A DNA stretch of 64,000 bases from Stenotrophomonas maltophilia (lineage in GTDB: Bacteria > Pseudomonadota > Gammaproteobacteria > Xanthomonadales > Xanthomonadaceae). The position numbers and the translations under genes are program-made. How positions within the stretch are numbered: position 1 is the first letter of the stretch; every line of letters starts with the position of its first letter. The stretch covers positions 1-64,000 of the forward strand of contig NZ_NIVS01000055.1 of assembly GCF_002205165.1 (NCBI RefSeq), in the 5' to 3' direction. Positions 51,630 to 60,688 of the stretch are shown here, in pieces. The notes under the pieces were generated by a model. The model made no database searches. It was not told where the DNA came from and worked only from the letters and a program-made list of their open reading frames with translations.

Positions 51630-53054
51630 GTGCATAACGTTCCAAATCTTGATGAAGCCAGCCAACCGCTGGCGCTGGCCTGGGCACAGACGCTGACGCA
51701 GACGCCGGCCGCCGCGGCGACGCTGCTGGGCAGCCTCTCGGCGGAGAGCCCGCCCGGGCTGGCCCACCATTTCTACGATGTGCTGCTCGAAGACCCGCGC
51801 GCGGGCCGCTTCCTCTCGCACGACCAGGTACGCCTGCGCCTGAAACCGGCGATGCAGCGATGGCTGCAGCAGATCCTCACCGCCACGCCGGACAGCATCA
51901 ACGCGCTGGTCGCCGCGCAGCGCGTGATCGGTGACGTACATGCCCGCGTGGGCATTCCGGTGGATCTGGTGGCCCGCGGTGCGCGTGTCCTCAAGCATCG
52001 CCTGTTCGACCGCATCATCGCGCAGGCCGACGACAGTGCGACCGCGTTCGCGGCGATCCACTGCCTCAGCGCCTCGATGGATATCGCGCTGGAAGGCATG
52101 ACCCTGGCCTACACGCACGCACGCGAACGCTCTTCACGGACCGATGCGGCCTACCGCCTGTTCTCGCTGGTACAGAACGTCAGCACCGAGCGCGAGCGTC
52201 AACGTGCCCTGCTGCTGGATTGGGAAAACGCGCTGCTCTATGCGATGGCCAGCCAGAATGCGGACGCCGAACTCACCGGGCTGGCCCAGTCCGAATTCGG
52301 CCTGTGGTTCACGCACAAGGGCATTCCCAGTTTCGGCGAAAGCAGCGAGACCGGCCAGGTCGGCGCCCTGGTGGCCGCGGTCGATACCCAGCTGCGCGAA
52401 GCGCTGGCGCATGCCGATTTCGCAGCGCGCTTCGGCGCGCTGCAGGGCATCCGCGAGCGGCTGGCGCAGATCCGCACGCTGATGGGGATGTTGTTCGAAC
52501 GGATCGGCGAACTCGATGCCGGCAGCGACGCACTGACCAACCTGCTCAACCGTCGCTTCCTGCCTACCGTGCTGCGGCGGGAAATCGAGCTGGCCAATGC
52601 CACGCAGACGCCGTTCTCGGTGCTGCTGCTGGATCTGGACCACTTCAAGGCGATCAATGATGCGCACGGCCATGACGGCGGCGACCGCGCCCTGCAGCAC
52701 GTGGCCGCCCTGCTCGGCCAGCTCACCCGTGGCAGCGACTACCTGTTCCGTTATGGCGGTGAGGAGTTCGTGGTGGTGCTGGTGGCGGCCACGGCCGCCC
52801 AGGCCGAGGTGATCGCGGAAAATCTGCGCAAGCACATCGCGCAGAGCCCGGTGCAGCTGGCCAATGGCCAGCACCTGTCGCTGACCACCAGCATCGGCGT
52901 CGCCGCGCATGATGGCCATCCCGACTACGAGCGGCTGATGGCGCGCGCCGATGCGGCGATGTACCAGGCCAAGAAGCGCGGGCGCGACCAGGTGGTGCTG
53001 GCCACCGACACACTCCCCGATGCCCCGGGCAGACAGGCCCTGCAGCGCGGATGA
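51630..53054 (+). CDS. Globin-coupled diguanylate cyclase
   Basis: 474 residues. The N-terminal about 160 residues form a sensor globin (family motif VIGDVHARVGIP, with His104 as proximal haem ligand), followed by a middle helical domain and a GGDEF domain (DALTNLLNRRFL, DLDHFKAIND, GGEEF at 376-380) with an RxxD inhibitory site (RGSD, 367-370). This is the layout of E. coli DosC and Bordetella BpeGReg: oxygen binding to haem tunes c-di-GMP synthesis. The GTG at 51630 has GGAAG 7 nt upstream and is preferred to the TTG at 51564. Confidence 0.88.
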   Translation: MHNVPNLDEASQPLALAWAQTLTQTPAAAATLLGSLSAESPPGLAHHFYDVLLEDPRAGRFLSHDQVRLRLKPAMQRWLQQILTATPDSINALVAAQRVIGDVHARVGIPVDLVARGARVLKHRLFDRIIAQADDSATAFAAIHCLSASMDIALEGMTLAYTHARERSSRTDAAYRLFSLVQNVSTERERQRALLLDWENALLYAMASQNADAELTGLAQSEFGLWFTHKGIPSFGESSETGQVGALVAAVDTQLREALAHADFAARFGALQGIRERLAQIRTLMGMLFERIGELDAGSDALTNLLNRRFLPTVLRREIELANATQTPFSVLLLDLDHFKAINDAHGHDGGDRALQHVAALLGQLTRGSDYLFRYGGEEFVVVLVAATAAQAEVIAENLRKHIAQSPVQLANGQHLSLTTSIGVAAHDGHPDYERLMARADAAMYQAKKRGRDQVVLATDTLPDAPGRQALQRG

Positions 53055-53061
53055 TCCCCTC

Positions 53062-53078
53062 GGGGCGGATGCCGCCCC
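53062..53078 (+). terminator. GC hairpin after globin cyclase gene
   Basis: GGGGCGG-ATG-CCGCCCC, 7-bp stem 7 bp after the stop codon. No T tract. Confidence 0.4.
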
Positions 53079-53181
53079 TCATCCGCCTGTTGCGGCAACG
53101 GTGGCTGACCAATGGCGCATGTCCGGCGCGCGCCGTGCGGCGTAGCATCGCAACACTGCCGTCCGTTACAGGAACACGCCG

Positions 53182-54315
53182 ATGTCGATCCGCCGCACCC
53201 TGACCCGCCCCGCTCTGTTGCTGCTTCAGTCGGCGCTGCTGATGACGCCGCTGCTGGCCACGGCGCGCGAGGTGGCTGCGCCGGCCGAGCATGTGGAGGC
53301 CGACGGACCGTACGTATTCCGTACCGCCACGGGCCTGGAGGCATCGTGGGTGTGCAAGGACCACGTAATCCGCCGCGAGCTGCCGGCACGCGGGGAGGCC
53401 ACGGTGGTCGCGCCCGAATGCGGCTATCGGCACCCGCTGACCGTGCTGCCGCCGCGCACGGCGGAGATCGCCCGGTTTCCGGCCACGCCGCGGATCGTCG
53501 CGCTGTCGGACATCCATGGCCAGTACGGCCTGCTGGTGACGCTGCTGCGCGCCCACCACGTGATCGACAGCGAAGACCGCTGGTCGCTGGGCGATGCCAC
53601 GCTGGTGGTGGCCGGTGATGTCTTCGATCGCGGCCCGCAGGTCACCGAGGCGTTCTGGCTGCTCTACAGCCTGCAGCAGCAGGCGGCGGCGGCCGGTGGT
53701 GCGGTCCACTTCGTGCTCGGCAATCACGAGACGATGGTGCTCTACAACGACCTGCGCTACGTCAACCCGAAGTACCTCAAGAGCGCGCAGCTGCTTGGCC
53801 GCTCCTATCCCGCGCTGTACGGCCCGGACTCGACGATCGGCCAGTGGCTGCGCACCCGGCCGGTGCTGCTGCGCATCGGCGATACCCTGTTCCTGCACGG
53901 CGGCATCGCACCGGAGAACCTGGACCTGGTGCGCAACATCGATGCCACCAATGCCGGCTACCAGGCGGCGGTCGGTCTGCCCAAGGAGCAGGTCAAGGCT
54001 GCACCGGACACCGCCCGCCTGTTCGATGGCAAGACCAGCCCCATCTGGTACCGCGGCTACTTCGATGGCCGCATGGACACCGCCCAGATCGAGGCCCTGC
54101 TCAGACAGCTCGACCTCACCCGCATCGTGGTCGGCCACACCTCGATGCCGCATGTCAGCAGCTTCCACGGCGACCGCATCATCGCCATCGACAGCAGCAT
54201 CAAGAACGGTGAGAACGGCGAGTTGCTGTTCATCGAGAACGGCGCCCTCAGCCGTGGCCTGCTCGATGGCTCGCGGGTGCCGCTGGCCGAAGGCAGGATC
54301 GGCGAAAGCGACTGA
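53182..54315 (+). CDS. Exported PPP-type metallophosphatase
   Basis: 377-residue calcineurin-like phosphoesterase with a signal peptide (to about residue 29). The PPP motifs occur in order: DIHG (110-113), GDVFDRG, GNHE, LHGG and GHT. These hold two metal ions. The layout resembles Shewanella-like protein phosphatases and plant SLP enzymes; export suggests a periplasmic phosphatase of phosphoproteins or small phosphoesters. AGGA lies 8 nt before the ATG. Confidence 0.88.
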   Translation: MSIRRTLTRPALLLLQSALLMTPLLATAREVAAPAEHVEADGPYVFRTATGLEASWVCKDHVIRRELPARGEATVVAPECGYRHPLTVLPPRTAEIARFPATPRIVALSDIHGQYGLLVTLLRAHHVIDSEDRWSLGDATLVVAGDVFDRGPQVTEAFWLLYSLQQQAAAAGGAVHFVLGNHETMVLYNDLRYVNPKYLKSAQLLGRSYPALYGPDSTIGQWLRTRPVLLRIGDTLFLHGGIAPENLDLVRNIDATNAGYQAAVGLPKEQVKAAPDTARLFDGKTSPIWYRGYFDGRMDTAQIEALLRQLDLTRIVVGHTSMPHVSSFHGDRIIAIDSSIKNGENGELLFIENGALSRGLLDGSRVPLAEGRIGESD

Positions 54316-54337
54316 CCCGGTCGTGCCGACCGGTCAG
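54312..54337. terminator. Imperfect hairpin at the phosphatase stop
   Basis: CTGACCCGGTCG and CGACCGGTCAG pair with one bulged C around a TGC loop. It overlaps the stop codon and lies between two convergent genes. Confidence 0.45.
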
Positions 54338-54348
54338 GACGGCACCGA

Positions 54349-54624
54349 TCAGCGCGGCTTGTAGATGCGCGAGACCATCCAGCCACCGTGACTGCGGAAG
54401 CGGCCGCTGTCGCCGGTCAGGGCGAAGCGCAGCGCGACCACCGTGGCGCGCCCGCGGGAACAATGCCAGTCGCGTGCTTTGCCATAGGCCTTGCGGAAGG
54501 CCCGGAACGGGCCGCGGGCCTGCGTGGTGTCCAGTTCGCCCTCAGGCGGGTCCATGGCCTCGGCAGGGGCTGACGGCGGATGCGCTGCAGGGCGGGTGGC
54601 GTCCGGATGGAGATGGTTTGACAT
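54349..54624 (-). CDS. Small uncharacterised basic protein
   Basis: 91 residues, not recognised. The first half is Pro/Ala-rich and probably disordered; the second half is basic and Trp/Arg-rich (RKAYGKARDWHCSRGRATVVALRF...HGGWMVSRIYKPR). AAGGGA lies 5 nt before the ATG, which supports expression. It lies just downstream of the TPR kinase gene (69 bp) on the same strand, so it could be part of that operon. Confidence 0.6.
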   Translation of the reverse strand: MSNHLHPDATRPAAHPPSAPAEAMDPPEGELDTTQARGPFRAFRKAYGKARDWHCSRGRATVVALRFALTGDSGRFRSHGGWMVSRIYKPR

Positions 54625-54693
54625 GGCGTCCCTTCGATCAACGAGGCCCGGAATCGGCCTCCTGATCGATAAACCGTCAGAACCATTGCAAAC

Positions 54694-57393
54694 CTATCGC
54701 GCCCCGGTCATACCCGGTGCGCGACCGTCCAGGCGCTGCTCCAATGCCTTGATGCGGCTCAGGAACTCCGAGGTCGGCGCCAGTTCCTGCAGGTGCGGGC
54801 GGGCCCGGGCGATCTGAGCACGGGCACCGGCGGGATCGCCGTTGGCGAACAATGCCTCGGCCAGCGGGATGCGCCACTTGGCGGTTGCGGTGGAATCGGC
54901 GCCGTAGAAGCCGGCAAACGTATCCACCAGCTGCGCCGACAGTGGCACCGCCGCCGGATCGCCCCGGCGCTGGGCCAGCAGTGCCTGCTGCATCTGCAGG
55001 CGCAGTCCAAGCCACGGCGGCAGCTTGGGATGGGCCCGGCCGAACGCCGTCAGCACCCGCGCGGCCTCGGCATGCTGCCCAGCCCGGGTCAGCCATTCGA
55101 TTTCAACCAGCTGCAGCACCAGCAACTGCGGTGACTCCGGCGGCAGTTCCTGGCGCCACAGCGCGGCCACCTGCTGCAGCGGTGCCTGCGCTTCGGCGGT
55201 GCGGTCGGTGCGCAGCAGCAACCGGGCCAGCACCATCTCCACATCCAGCGTGTCGGCGTGCGCGGGCCCGAGCAACGCGCGATAGCGCGCCAGCGCAGCG
55301 CGGTAGTTCTGCTCGGCCTGCGCGTAGTCGCCGCGGGCCTCCTCCATCAGGCCATGCGCATACTGTTTGACCGCGTAGGCGCGGCTGTCCACGCCATCCA
55401 CCGCGGCGCTGGTCTGCAGGCTGTTGCGGAAGTGCTGATCGGCGGCGTGGTAGCGGCCCAGATCAAGATATTGGCCCGCCAGCGCGGCCTCGGCCGAGGC
55501 GGTGTAGCTGCTGCCTGCGCCGAACATCTGCCGGGTCAGCGCGAAGCCCTGCTCGGCCAGCGCCAGGGCCTCGTCGATGCGGCCCTGGTTGAGCAGTGTG
55601 GAGGACAGCGCGCGCAGCACACGCTGGTACTCCGCCCCCTGCACACCGTGCTCGCGCGATGCCTCGGCCATGGCTTCGCGTAGGATCGCTTCGGCCTTGT
55701 CAAGCTCGCCCTGGGCGCGGTACAGATCGCCGAGGTTGGCCATCGCGGCCAGACCGCCGCGCTGCAGCGGGGCACCGGTCCCGCCCCGGCTCAGGGCCAG
55801 TGCCGCGCGGAAGGACTGCTCTGCCTCCCCGGGCTGCTCCAGCTGCGCCTGGGCCAGGCCACGTGCGTTCAAGGCCTTCACCCGCACCGCCGGGGCGTCG
55901 TCCTGATCGAGCAGCGCGAGCGCGCGCCCGGCACTGGCCAACGCCTCCTGCTCACGCCCGGCGCTGAGCAGCTGGACGGCCAGACTGGCGCGGGCGTCGG
56001 CGATCTCATGCGGCGCGGCGCGCGTGCGCACCAGCCCATCCACACTGTCCCGCAGCAGGGCCTCGGCATCCTGAGGTTGGCCAAGGTTCTGATAGGCGCG
56101 CCCCAGCGCGGCCTGCATGCGCGCGCGCAGTGCGGGCGAGACGGTGCGGTCATGCTCGAGCCGGCGTGCACCCAGATCAAGCACCTCGCGCGCGGTCATC
56201 GGCGCGCCGTTGCGCAGGCCGGGATCGGCCGCATCGAAGGCGGCCACCAGCACATCGGCGATGCCGGCCGCGGCAACCGCATTGTTCTCGGCCTGCCGCC
56301 GCGCCTCGCTCAGCCGCAGCACGAAGGCCAGCACCATCACCGCCACCAAGGTGAGCAGCACGCTGGCGCGCCATTGCCGGCGCAGCAGCAGGCGCGCACG
56401 ATGCCAACGGCTGGGGCGACGCGCGCGCACCGGGCGGTGTGCCAGGTAACGTTCAACATCTTCGGCCAACGCATCGGCGGAGGCGTAGCGCTCCGCCGGA
56501 TCCGCGGCGCGGACCTTGGCCGCGATCGCCAGCAGGTCGGCGGGCACGCTGCGCGCCGGTGCCGGCGCGGGCGTGGGCTGCAGGAGCGCTTCGAGCATCA
56601 CGCCAAGACTGTAGACATCGCCCACCACGCTGGCCGGGCGTCCGGCCAGCCGCTCCGGGCTGGCGTAAGCCGGGGTCAGGAATGGCGCGGCATCATCGGC
56701 GTCGCCCAGCAGATGCGCGATGCCGAAATCCAGCAGTACCGGCTGGCCGTCGGGTCGCACCAGCACGTTGCCCGGCTTGAGATCGCAGTGGACCACCGAT
56801 TGCGAATGCGCGGCCTGCACCGCGCGGCAGATCGTCACGAACAGCCGCAGGCGAGCGGGCAGATCCAGCGCCAGGGTGCGGCAGGCCTCGTCCAGCGGCT
56901 CGCCATGCACGTATTCCATCACCAGATAGGGCTGACCGCCCTCGGCCACGCCGACGTCATACAGCCGGGCGATATGCGGGTGCTGCAGGTCGGCCAGGAT
57001 CTGGCTTTCACTGGCCAGCCGCGTGGCCAGCAGCGGGTCGTAGGCGCGCCGCATGAGCTTGATCGCCACCTCGCGCCGGTACAGCGCATCGGCACGCTCG
57101 GCCAGGAACACCACGCCCATCCCGCCCACGGCCAGCAAGCGGCTCAGCCGCCACGGACCCAGCCGCTGCCCGACCAGCGTGGACGGATCGTCCATCGCCG
57201 CCATCACGGCCGCCAGCGCGTGCTCGATACGGCCCAGGTCCGTCGTCTGCGCGCGCAGCAACTGCAGGGTTTCGTCGATCGCGCCCGGGTCATCGCACAG
57301 CTCACCCAGGGCCGGACGCCAACGCGCCTCGGGCAGATCACAGACCGCGTCGAACAGCCCGCGTACGCGCTGCCAGCGGCCTGCATCGCTCAT
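54694..57393 (-). CDS. Membrane Ser/Thr protein kinase with TPR repeats
   Basis: 899 residues. A cytoplasmic Hanks-type kinase domain (about 75-330) has the Gly loop VGGMGVVFLAE, VAIK, catalytic loop HCDLKPGN, DFG and SPE. One membrane helix (VLLTLVAVMVLAFVL, about 355) follows, then about 500 residues of TPR-like helices that should lie in the periplasm. Catalytic residues are intact. It overlaps an ECF sigma factor gene by ATGA. In Xanthomonas a related kinase (PknS) phosphorylates its ECF partner (EcfK) to switch on type VI secretion, so this kinase probably activates the sigma factor next door. Confidence 0.9.
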   Translation of the reverse strand: MSDAGRWQRVRGLFDAVCDLPEARWRPALGELCDDPGAIDETLQLLRAQTTDLGRIEHALAAVMAAMDDPSTLVGQRLGPWRLSRLLAVGGMGVVFLAERADALYRREVAIKLMRRAYDPLLATRLASESQILADLQHPHIARLYDVGVAEGGQPYLVMEYVHGEPLDEACRTLALDLPARLRLFVTICRAVQAAHSQSVVHCDLKPGNVLVRPDGQPVLLDFGIAHLLGDADDAAPFLTPAYASPERLAGRPASVVGDVYSLGVMLEALLQPTPAPAPARSVPADLLAIAAKVRAADPAERYASADALAEDVERYLAHRPVRARRPSRWHRARLLLRRQWRASVLLTLVAVMVLAFVLRLSEARRQAENNAVAAAGIADVLVAAFDAADPGLRNGAPMTAREVLDLGARRLEHDRTVSPALRARMQAALGRAYQNLGQPQDAEALLRDSVDGLVRTRAAPHEIADARASLAVQLLSAGREQEALASAGRALALLDQDDAPAVRVKALNARGLAQAQLEQPGEAEQSFRAALALSRGGTGAPLQRGGLAAMANLGDLYRAQGELDKAEAILREAMAEASREHGVQGAEYQRVLRALSSTLLNQGRIDEALALAEQGFALTRQMFGAGSSYTASAEAALAGQYLDLGRYHAADQHFRNSLQTSAAVDGVDSRAYAVKQYAHGLMEEARGDYAQAEQNYRAALARYRALLGPAHADTLDVEMVLARLLLRTDRTAEAQAPLQQVAALWRQELPPESPQLLVLQLVEIEWLTRAGQHAEAARVLTAFGRAHPKLPPWLGLRLQMQQALLAQRRGDPAAVPLSAQLVDTFAGFYGADSTATAKWRIPLAEALFANGDPAGARAQIARARPHLQELAPTSEFLSRIKALEQRLDGRAPGMTGAR

Positions 57394-57992
57394 GCGCGCG
57401 TGACCGGGCCGGCCAGGTGGCGGTTCAACCACGCCTTGGCGAACCGCAGATCGCGGTCCACCGTGGGCACCGAGACATCCAGCGCCAGGGCGATCTCGTC
57501 CCGGCTCATCCCGCCGAAGTACATCCATTCCACCGTCCGGGCGGCACGCTCATCCAGCGCGGCCAGCTCTTCCAGCGCGCGGTTGAGGGCCAGGACCTCG
57601 AAGGCGTCGTGGGCGGGACTGGCTTCCAGATCGGCATAGGACAGGGTCAGGTTGACCACCCCGCCGCCGCGCTTGGACGCGGCCATCGCGCGCGCATGAT
57701 CGACCAGCACGCTGCGCATCTTCAGCGCGGCCAAGGAGAGGAAATGCACGCGGTCACGGTAGCCGATCTCGCCATCGAGCATGCGCAGCAGCGCTTCGTG
57801 CACGAGGACGGTCGGCTGCAGCACGCCGTCCTGGGGACTGCCCAGGCGCGCCACGGCCATGCCACGCAACTGCGTATACAGCAGCGCGAGCAGCTGATCG
57901 CGGGCGGCGATGTCCTGCTGCTCGCTCCAGCGGCGCAACAGGCAGGTGACATCCTGGCGTTCGGCGGCAGGAGGTGTCGCGTCAAAAGACAT
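57390..57992 (-). CDS. ECF sigma factor partnered with the TPR kinase
   Basis: 200-residue sigma factor with regions 2 (LLALLYTQLRGMAVARLG...LVHEALLRML...FLSLAALKMRSVLVDHARA) and 4 (EWMYFGGMSRDEIALALDVSVPTVDRDLRFAKAWL). The helices VHEALLRML and DHARAMAASKRGGG are typical of the ECF group linked to Ser/Thr kinases (ECF43-like). No anti-sigma gene is adjacent. The ATGA overlap with the kinase gene implies coupled synthesis and control by phosphorylation. Target promoters are not known. Confidence 0.88.
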   Translation of the reverse strand: MSFDATPPAAERQDVTCLLRRWSEQQDIAARDQLLALLYTQLRGMAVARLGSPQDGVLQPTVLVHEALLRMLDGEIGYRDRVHFLSLAALKMRSVLVDHARAMAASKRGGGVVNLTLSYADLEASPAHDAFEVLALNRALEELAALDERAARTVEWMYFGGMSRDEIALALDVSVPTVDRDLRFAKAWLNRHLAGPVTRA

Positions 57993-58064
57993 GTGGGGCG
58001 GTTCCGTGCATCACAGCAGGCGAGCAGCCTGCAGTATCGCCGATCCCCAACCGCATGGGACGGG

Positions 58065-58096
58065 GGTGCCGCGGTGAGGTCGGTCACCGCGGCACC
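58065..58096 (-). terminator. Strong hairpin after ohyA
   Basis: A perfect 13-bp stem (58065-58077 with 58084-58096, loop GGTCGG), 9 bp past the ohyA stop. No T tract on the minus strand. It separates ohyA from the sigma-kinase unit. Confidence 0.55.
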
Positions 58097-58105
58097 GGCA
58101 CCGGG

Positions 58106-60079
58106 CTACTTCCCGCGCTTGGCCAGGTTCTCGCGCAGGGTTTCCAGCCGCGTGGAGAGATCCTTCAACGCGCTGCCGCCCTTGCCGACCAGCCAGGACA
58201 CTTCTTCTTCCATGAAGCCGGTCCGGCTGCGCTCGTGGTCCGGCAGCGGCGGCAGGATGTGCGCGAAGTAGGTCTTGTCGAGCACGCGGCGAAGCAGTCG
58301 CTCGCCCGGGAAGGGCGCATTGTTGTTGAGCGCACGCGCGGCCTTGACCAGATTGCGGATGTCGTACTGGGTCGGGCTCAGGTCCGGCACCTGCTTGGGC
58401 AGGTCCAGCAGCGTGTACACCGCCACACGCGCGGTGCGTACCGAGCTTTCCATGGTGAACACCACATCGTTGTGCGTCTCCACGAACTGGCCGAGCAGGC
58501 CAAGGTTGGTGCAGCCCCGGGGCACGACATGCGGGCGGTCGCCGGCGGCGCGCGGCATGAACTGCGCGGTGATGTACGGCATCAGCGCGGTACGCACCTT
58601 GGTGTTGGCGGCGATCTCATCGAGCTGGTCGACAATGCCCAGGTGGTAGCTCAGTTCGGCCAGGATCTCGCGGCCGGTACAGGCCGGCATCGGCTTGGCC
58701 ACGTGGTTCCCGTTCTGATCCATCAGCAGCGCATACACCCACACCACCAGCACGTCCTTGGGCTGGTCGACGAAGTGCGGCTGGCGGTTGACGGTGAAGC
58801 TCAGCACCCAGTTGGAGTCGGTGAAGGTGATCACACCACCGGTCACGGTCCTGCCCGAATAGGGATCGTTGACGGACAGTTCCCTGATCTTGTCCACCAG
58901 CGGCGAAGGGCGGCAGGTCAACGTGGCCGACTCCCACATCGAGCGGTCGATATCGCCGTGGAATTTTTCCGGTTTACCGAAGAGCGGCGACTGTGCGGCG
59001 AGGTTGCGCCACAGCGCCCAGTCGCTGTCCTGCCCGGGCGTTTCGCGCGGGCGCTGCAGCACCGGCACCGTGTCCATGTCGCCGTAGGCGGTGCCTTCGG
59101 TCATCGAGCCGGTCAGCGCGAACACCAGGTCTCCCTCGGCCACCGGCAACAACGTATCGTGACCATCCACGCGGCAGCGCAGGCCGGTGACCGTCCGCGT
59201 CTGTCCGTCCACGCGCATGTCCAGGTCGTACACACGGGTGCCGAAGGTGACCTGTACGCCCTGCTCGCGCAGCATCTTCACCAGCGGTTTGACGAAGCTT
59301 TCGTACTGGTTGTACTTCGGGAAGACCAGCGCGGACATGTCGTTCAATCCGTCGATGGCGTCCAGGAAGCGGTGCATGTACAGCTTCATTTCCAGCAGAC
59401 TCTGCCAGTTCTCGAACGCGAACATCGAGCGCCAGAAGAACCAGAAATTGCTCTGCAGGAAGCCTGCGCTGAAGTAGTCCTCGATGGTCACATCATCGAG
59501 GTCTTCCTTGCGCTTGAGCATCAGCTTGACCAGTTCCCACTGCTGCGGCTTGCTCAGCCCGAAGGTGGAGAAGTCCTGGATCTTCCCCTGCTGGTGCATC
59601 AGCCGGGCCTTGGAATAGTTCGGGTCGTTGTCGTTCACCGCCCGGTACTCGTCGAGCACGCTGTAGCCGGCAGGCAGCTCCAGGGCCGGCACGTCCTGGA
59701 ACAGGTCCCAGAAATTGTCGTAGTTCCAGTTCATCTCGCGGCCGCCGCGAACCAGATAGCCCTGCTCGGGGTCGCCGGCACCATCGAGCGAACCGCCTTC
59801 GATGTCCAGGCTGTCGATCAGGGTGATGTTCGCCGCCGGCATGCCGCCATCGCGGATCAGGTAGAACGCAGCGGCCAGGCCGGCGATGCCGGTGCCGATG
59901 ATCCACGCCTTGCGCGTCGCCACGCCCTCCGGTGCCACCGGGCGATTGCGCATGTAGGCGCCCATCATGTCCGGCGGCGGCAACGTGTTCTCGGGCCTGT
60001 TGCACCAGTAGGCCCCCGTGGCATCGGGTTCTTTATCGATCACCGGTGCCCGGCGCACGTTCGTTTCCTCGACAGCCAT
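58106..60079 (-). CDS. ohyA: Oleate hydratase
   Basis: 657-residue FAD enzyme that adds water to cis-9 double bonds of unsaturated fatty acids, giving 10-hydroxy fatty acids. N-terminal FAD fold [15 protein letters not shown], the segment [21 protein letters not shown] with the catalytic Glu, and later [19 protein letters not shown] are family hallmarks. Length fits the long OhyA type. It may detoxify host or membrane-active unsaturated fatty acids. A perfect FNR-type box lies 140 bp upstream. Confidence 0.95.
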   Translation of the reverse strand: MAVEETNVRRAPVIDKEPDATGAYWCNRPENTLPPPDMMGAYMRNRPVAPEGVATRKAWIIGTGIAGLAAAFYLIRDGGMPAANITLIDSLDIEGGSLDGAGDPEQGYLVRGGREMNWNYDNFWDLFQDVPALELPAGYSVLDEYRAVNDNDPNYSKARLMHQQGKIQDFSTFGLSKPQQWELVKLMLKRKEDLDDVTIEDYFSAGFLQSNFWFFWRSMFAFENWQSLLEMKLYMHRFLDAIDGLNDMSALVFPKYNQYESFVKPLVKMLREQGVQVTFGTRVYDLDMRVDGQTRTVTGLRCRVDGHDTLLPVAEGDLVFALTGSMTEGTAYGDMDTVPVLQRPRETPGQDSDWALWRNLAAQSPLFGKPEKFHGDIDRSMWESATLTCRPSPLVDKIRELSVNDPYSGRTVTGGVITFTDSNWVLSFTVNRQPHFVDQPKDVLVVWVYALLMDQNGNHVAKPMPACTGREILAELSYHLGIVDQLDEIAANTKVRTALMPYITAQFMPRAAGDRPHVVPRGCTNLGLLGQFVETHNDVVFTMESSVRTARVAVYTLLDLPKQVPDLSPTQYDIRNLVKAARALNNNAPFPGERLLRRVLDKTYFAHILPPLPDHERSRTGFMEEEVSWLVGKGGSALKDLSTRLETLRENLAKRGK

Positions 60080-60218
60080 ATCACCACTCCTTTTTCGATG
60101 GACCCACAGGAGGCGCCGGGCAGCCCGACGCCTGGCAGCACGGCTTCCCTACCGCTCGCGGCCCCCTCCTGGCACCGCGCTGCACACCACGATGGTACCC
60201 ACCCCACCTGTGACGGCA

Positions 60219-60232
60219 TTGATCCGCATCAA
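60219..60232. promoter_or_regulatory. Perfect FNR/Anr box between ohyA and blaI
   Basis: TTGAT-CCGC-ATCAA matches the FNR consensus at all ten fixed bases. It lies 140 bp from ohyA and 70 bp from blaI, which are divergent, so either or both may respond to oxygen. Confidence 0.6.
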
Positions 60233-60252
60233 TGACCGTCGGGTTGCATCGC

Positions 60253-60280
60253 GTGCGACACATGTCGCACACTTGCGACA
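60253..60280 (+). promoter_or_regulatory. BlaI-type operator
   Basis: GTGCGACA-CA-TGTCGCAC (60253-60270) is an inverted repeat with 8-bp arms whose core ACA-N2-TGT fits BlaI/MecI sites. A further half-site TGCGACA follows at 60274-60280. It lies 32 bp before the blaI ATG. Confidence 0.65.
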
Positions 60281-60301
60281 CCTCGCCAAACCGGGATCGC
60301 C

Positions 60302-60688
60302 ATGTCCGTGCTGCCCACCCCCTCCAATGCCGAGCTGGAGCTGCTCAAGGCGCTCTGGCGCCAGGGCGCCTGCAGCGCGCGCGAAGTGCACAACGGCGCC
60401 GTGGCCGCGCTGGACTGGTCGTATTCTTCGACCCGCAAGACGTTGGAGCGGATGGTGGACAAGGGCTTGGTCGACGAATCCGTGGAGCACGGGCTGAACA
60501 TGTACCGCGCCCGGGTCGGCAAGGTCGCCACGTTGGCCGCCCTCAGCACGGACTTCGCGCGCCGGGTACTGGAAATCGATGGGGCATTGCCGGCGCAGGC
60601 CTTCGCCGACAGCCGCCTGCTGAGCGAGCAGGAGCTGCAGCAGTTGGATGCCCTGCTGCGCGCACCCGCCAAGGACGATCCGGCATGA
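60302..60688 (+). CDS. BlaI/MecI/CopY family repressor
   Basis: 128-residue winged-helix repressor. TPSNAELELLKALWRQGACSAREVHNGA...YSSTRKTLERMVDKGLV is the BlaI DNA-binding domain; the C-terminal dimer helices follow. A fitting palindrome lies upstream. ATGA overlap with an M56 metallopeptidase gene forms the classic sensor-repressor pair: the M56 protein would cleave this repressor after a signal. No beta-lactamase gene lies next to it, so its targets may be elsewhere. Confidence 0.9.
   Translation: MSVLPTPSNAELELLKALWRQGACSAREVHNGAVAALDWSYSSTRKTLERMVDKGLVDESVEHGLNMYRARVGKVATLAALSTDFARRVLEIDGALPAQAFADSRLLSEQELQQLDALLRAPAKDDPA

Noticed and set aside
56008-57639. 543-codon plus-strand frame opposite the kinase gene
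   Set aside because: Low-complexity shadow of the kinase and sigma genes without ribosome-binding site or motif.
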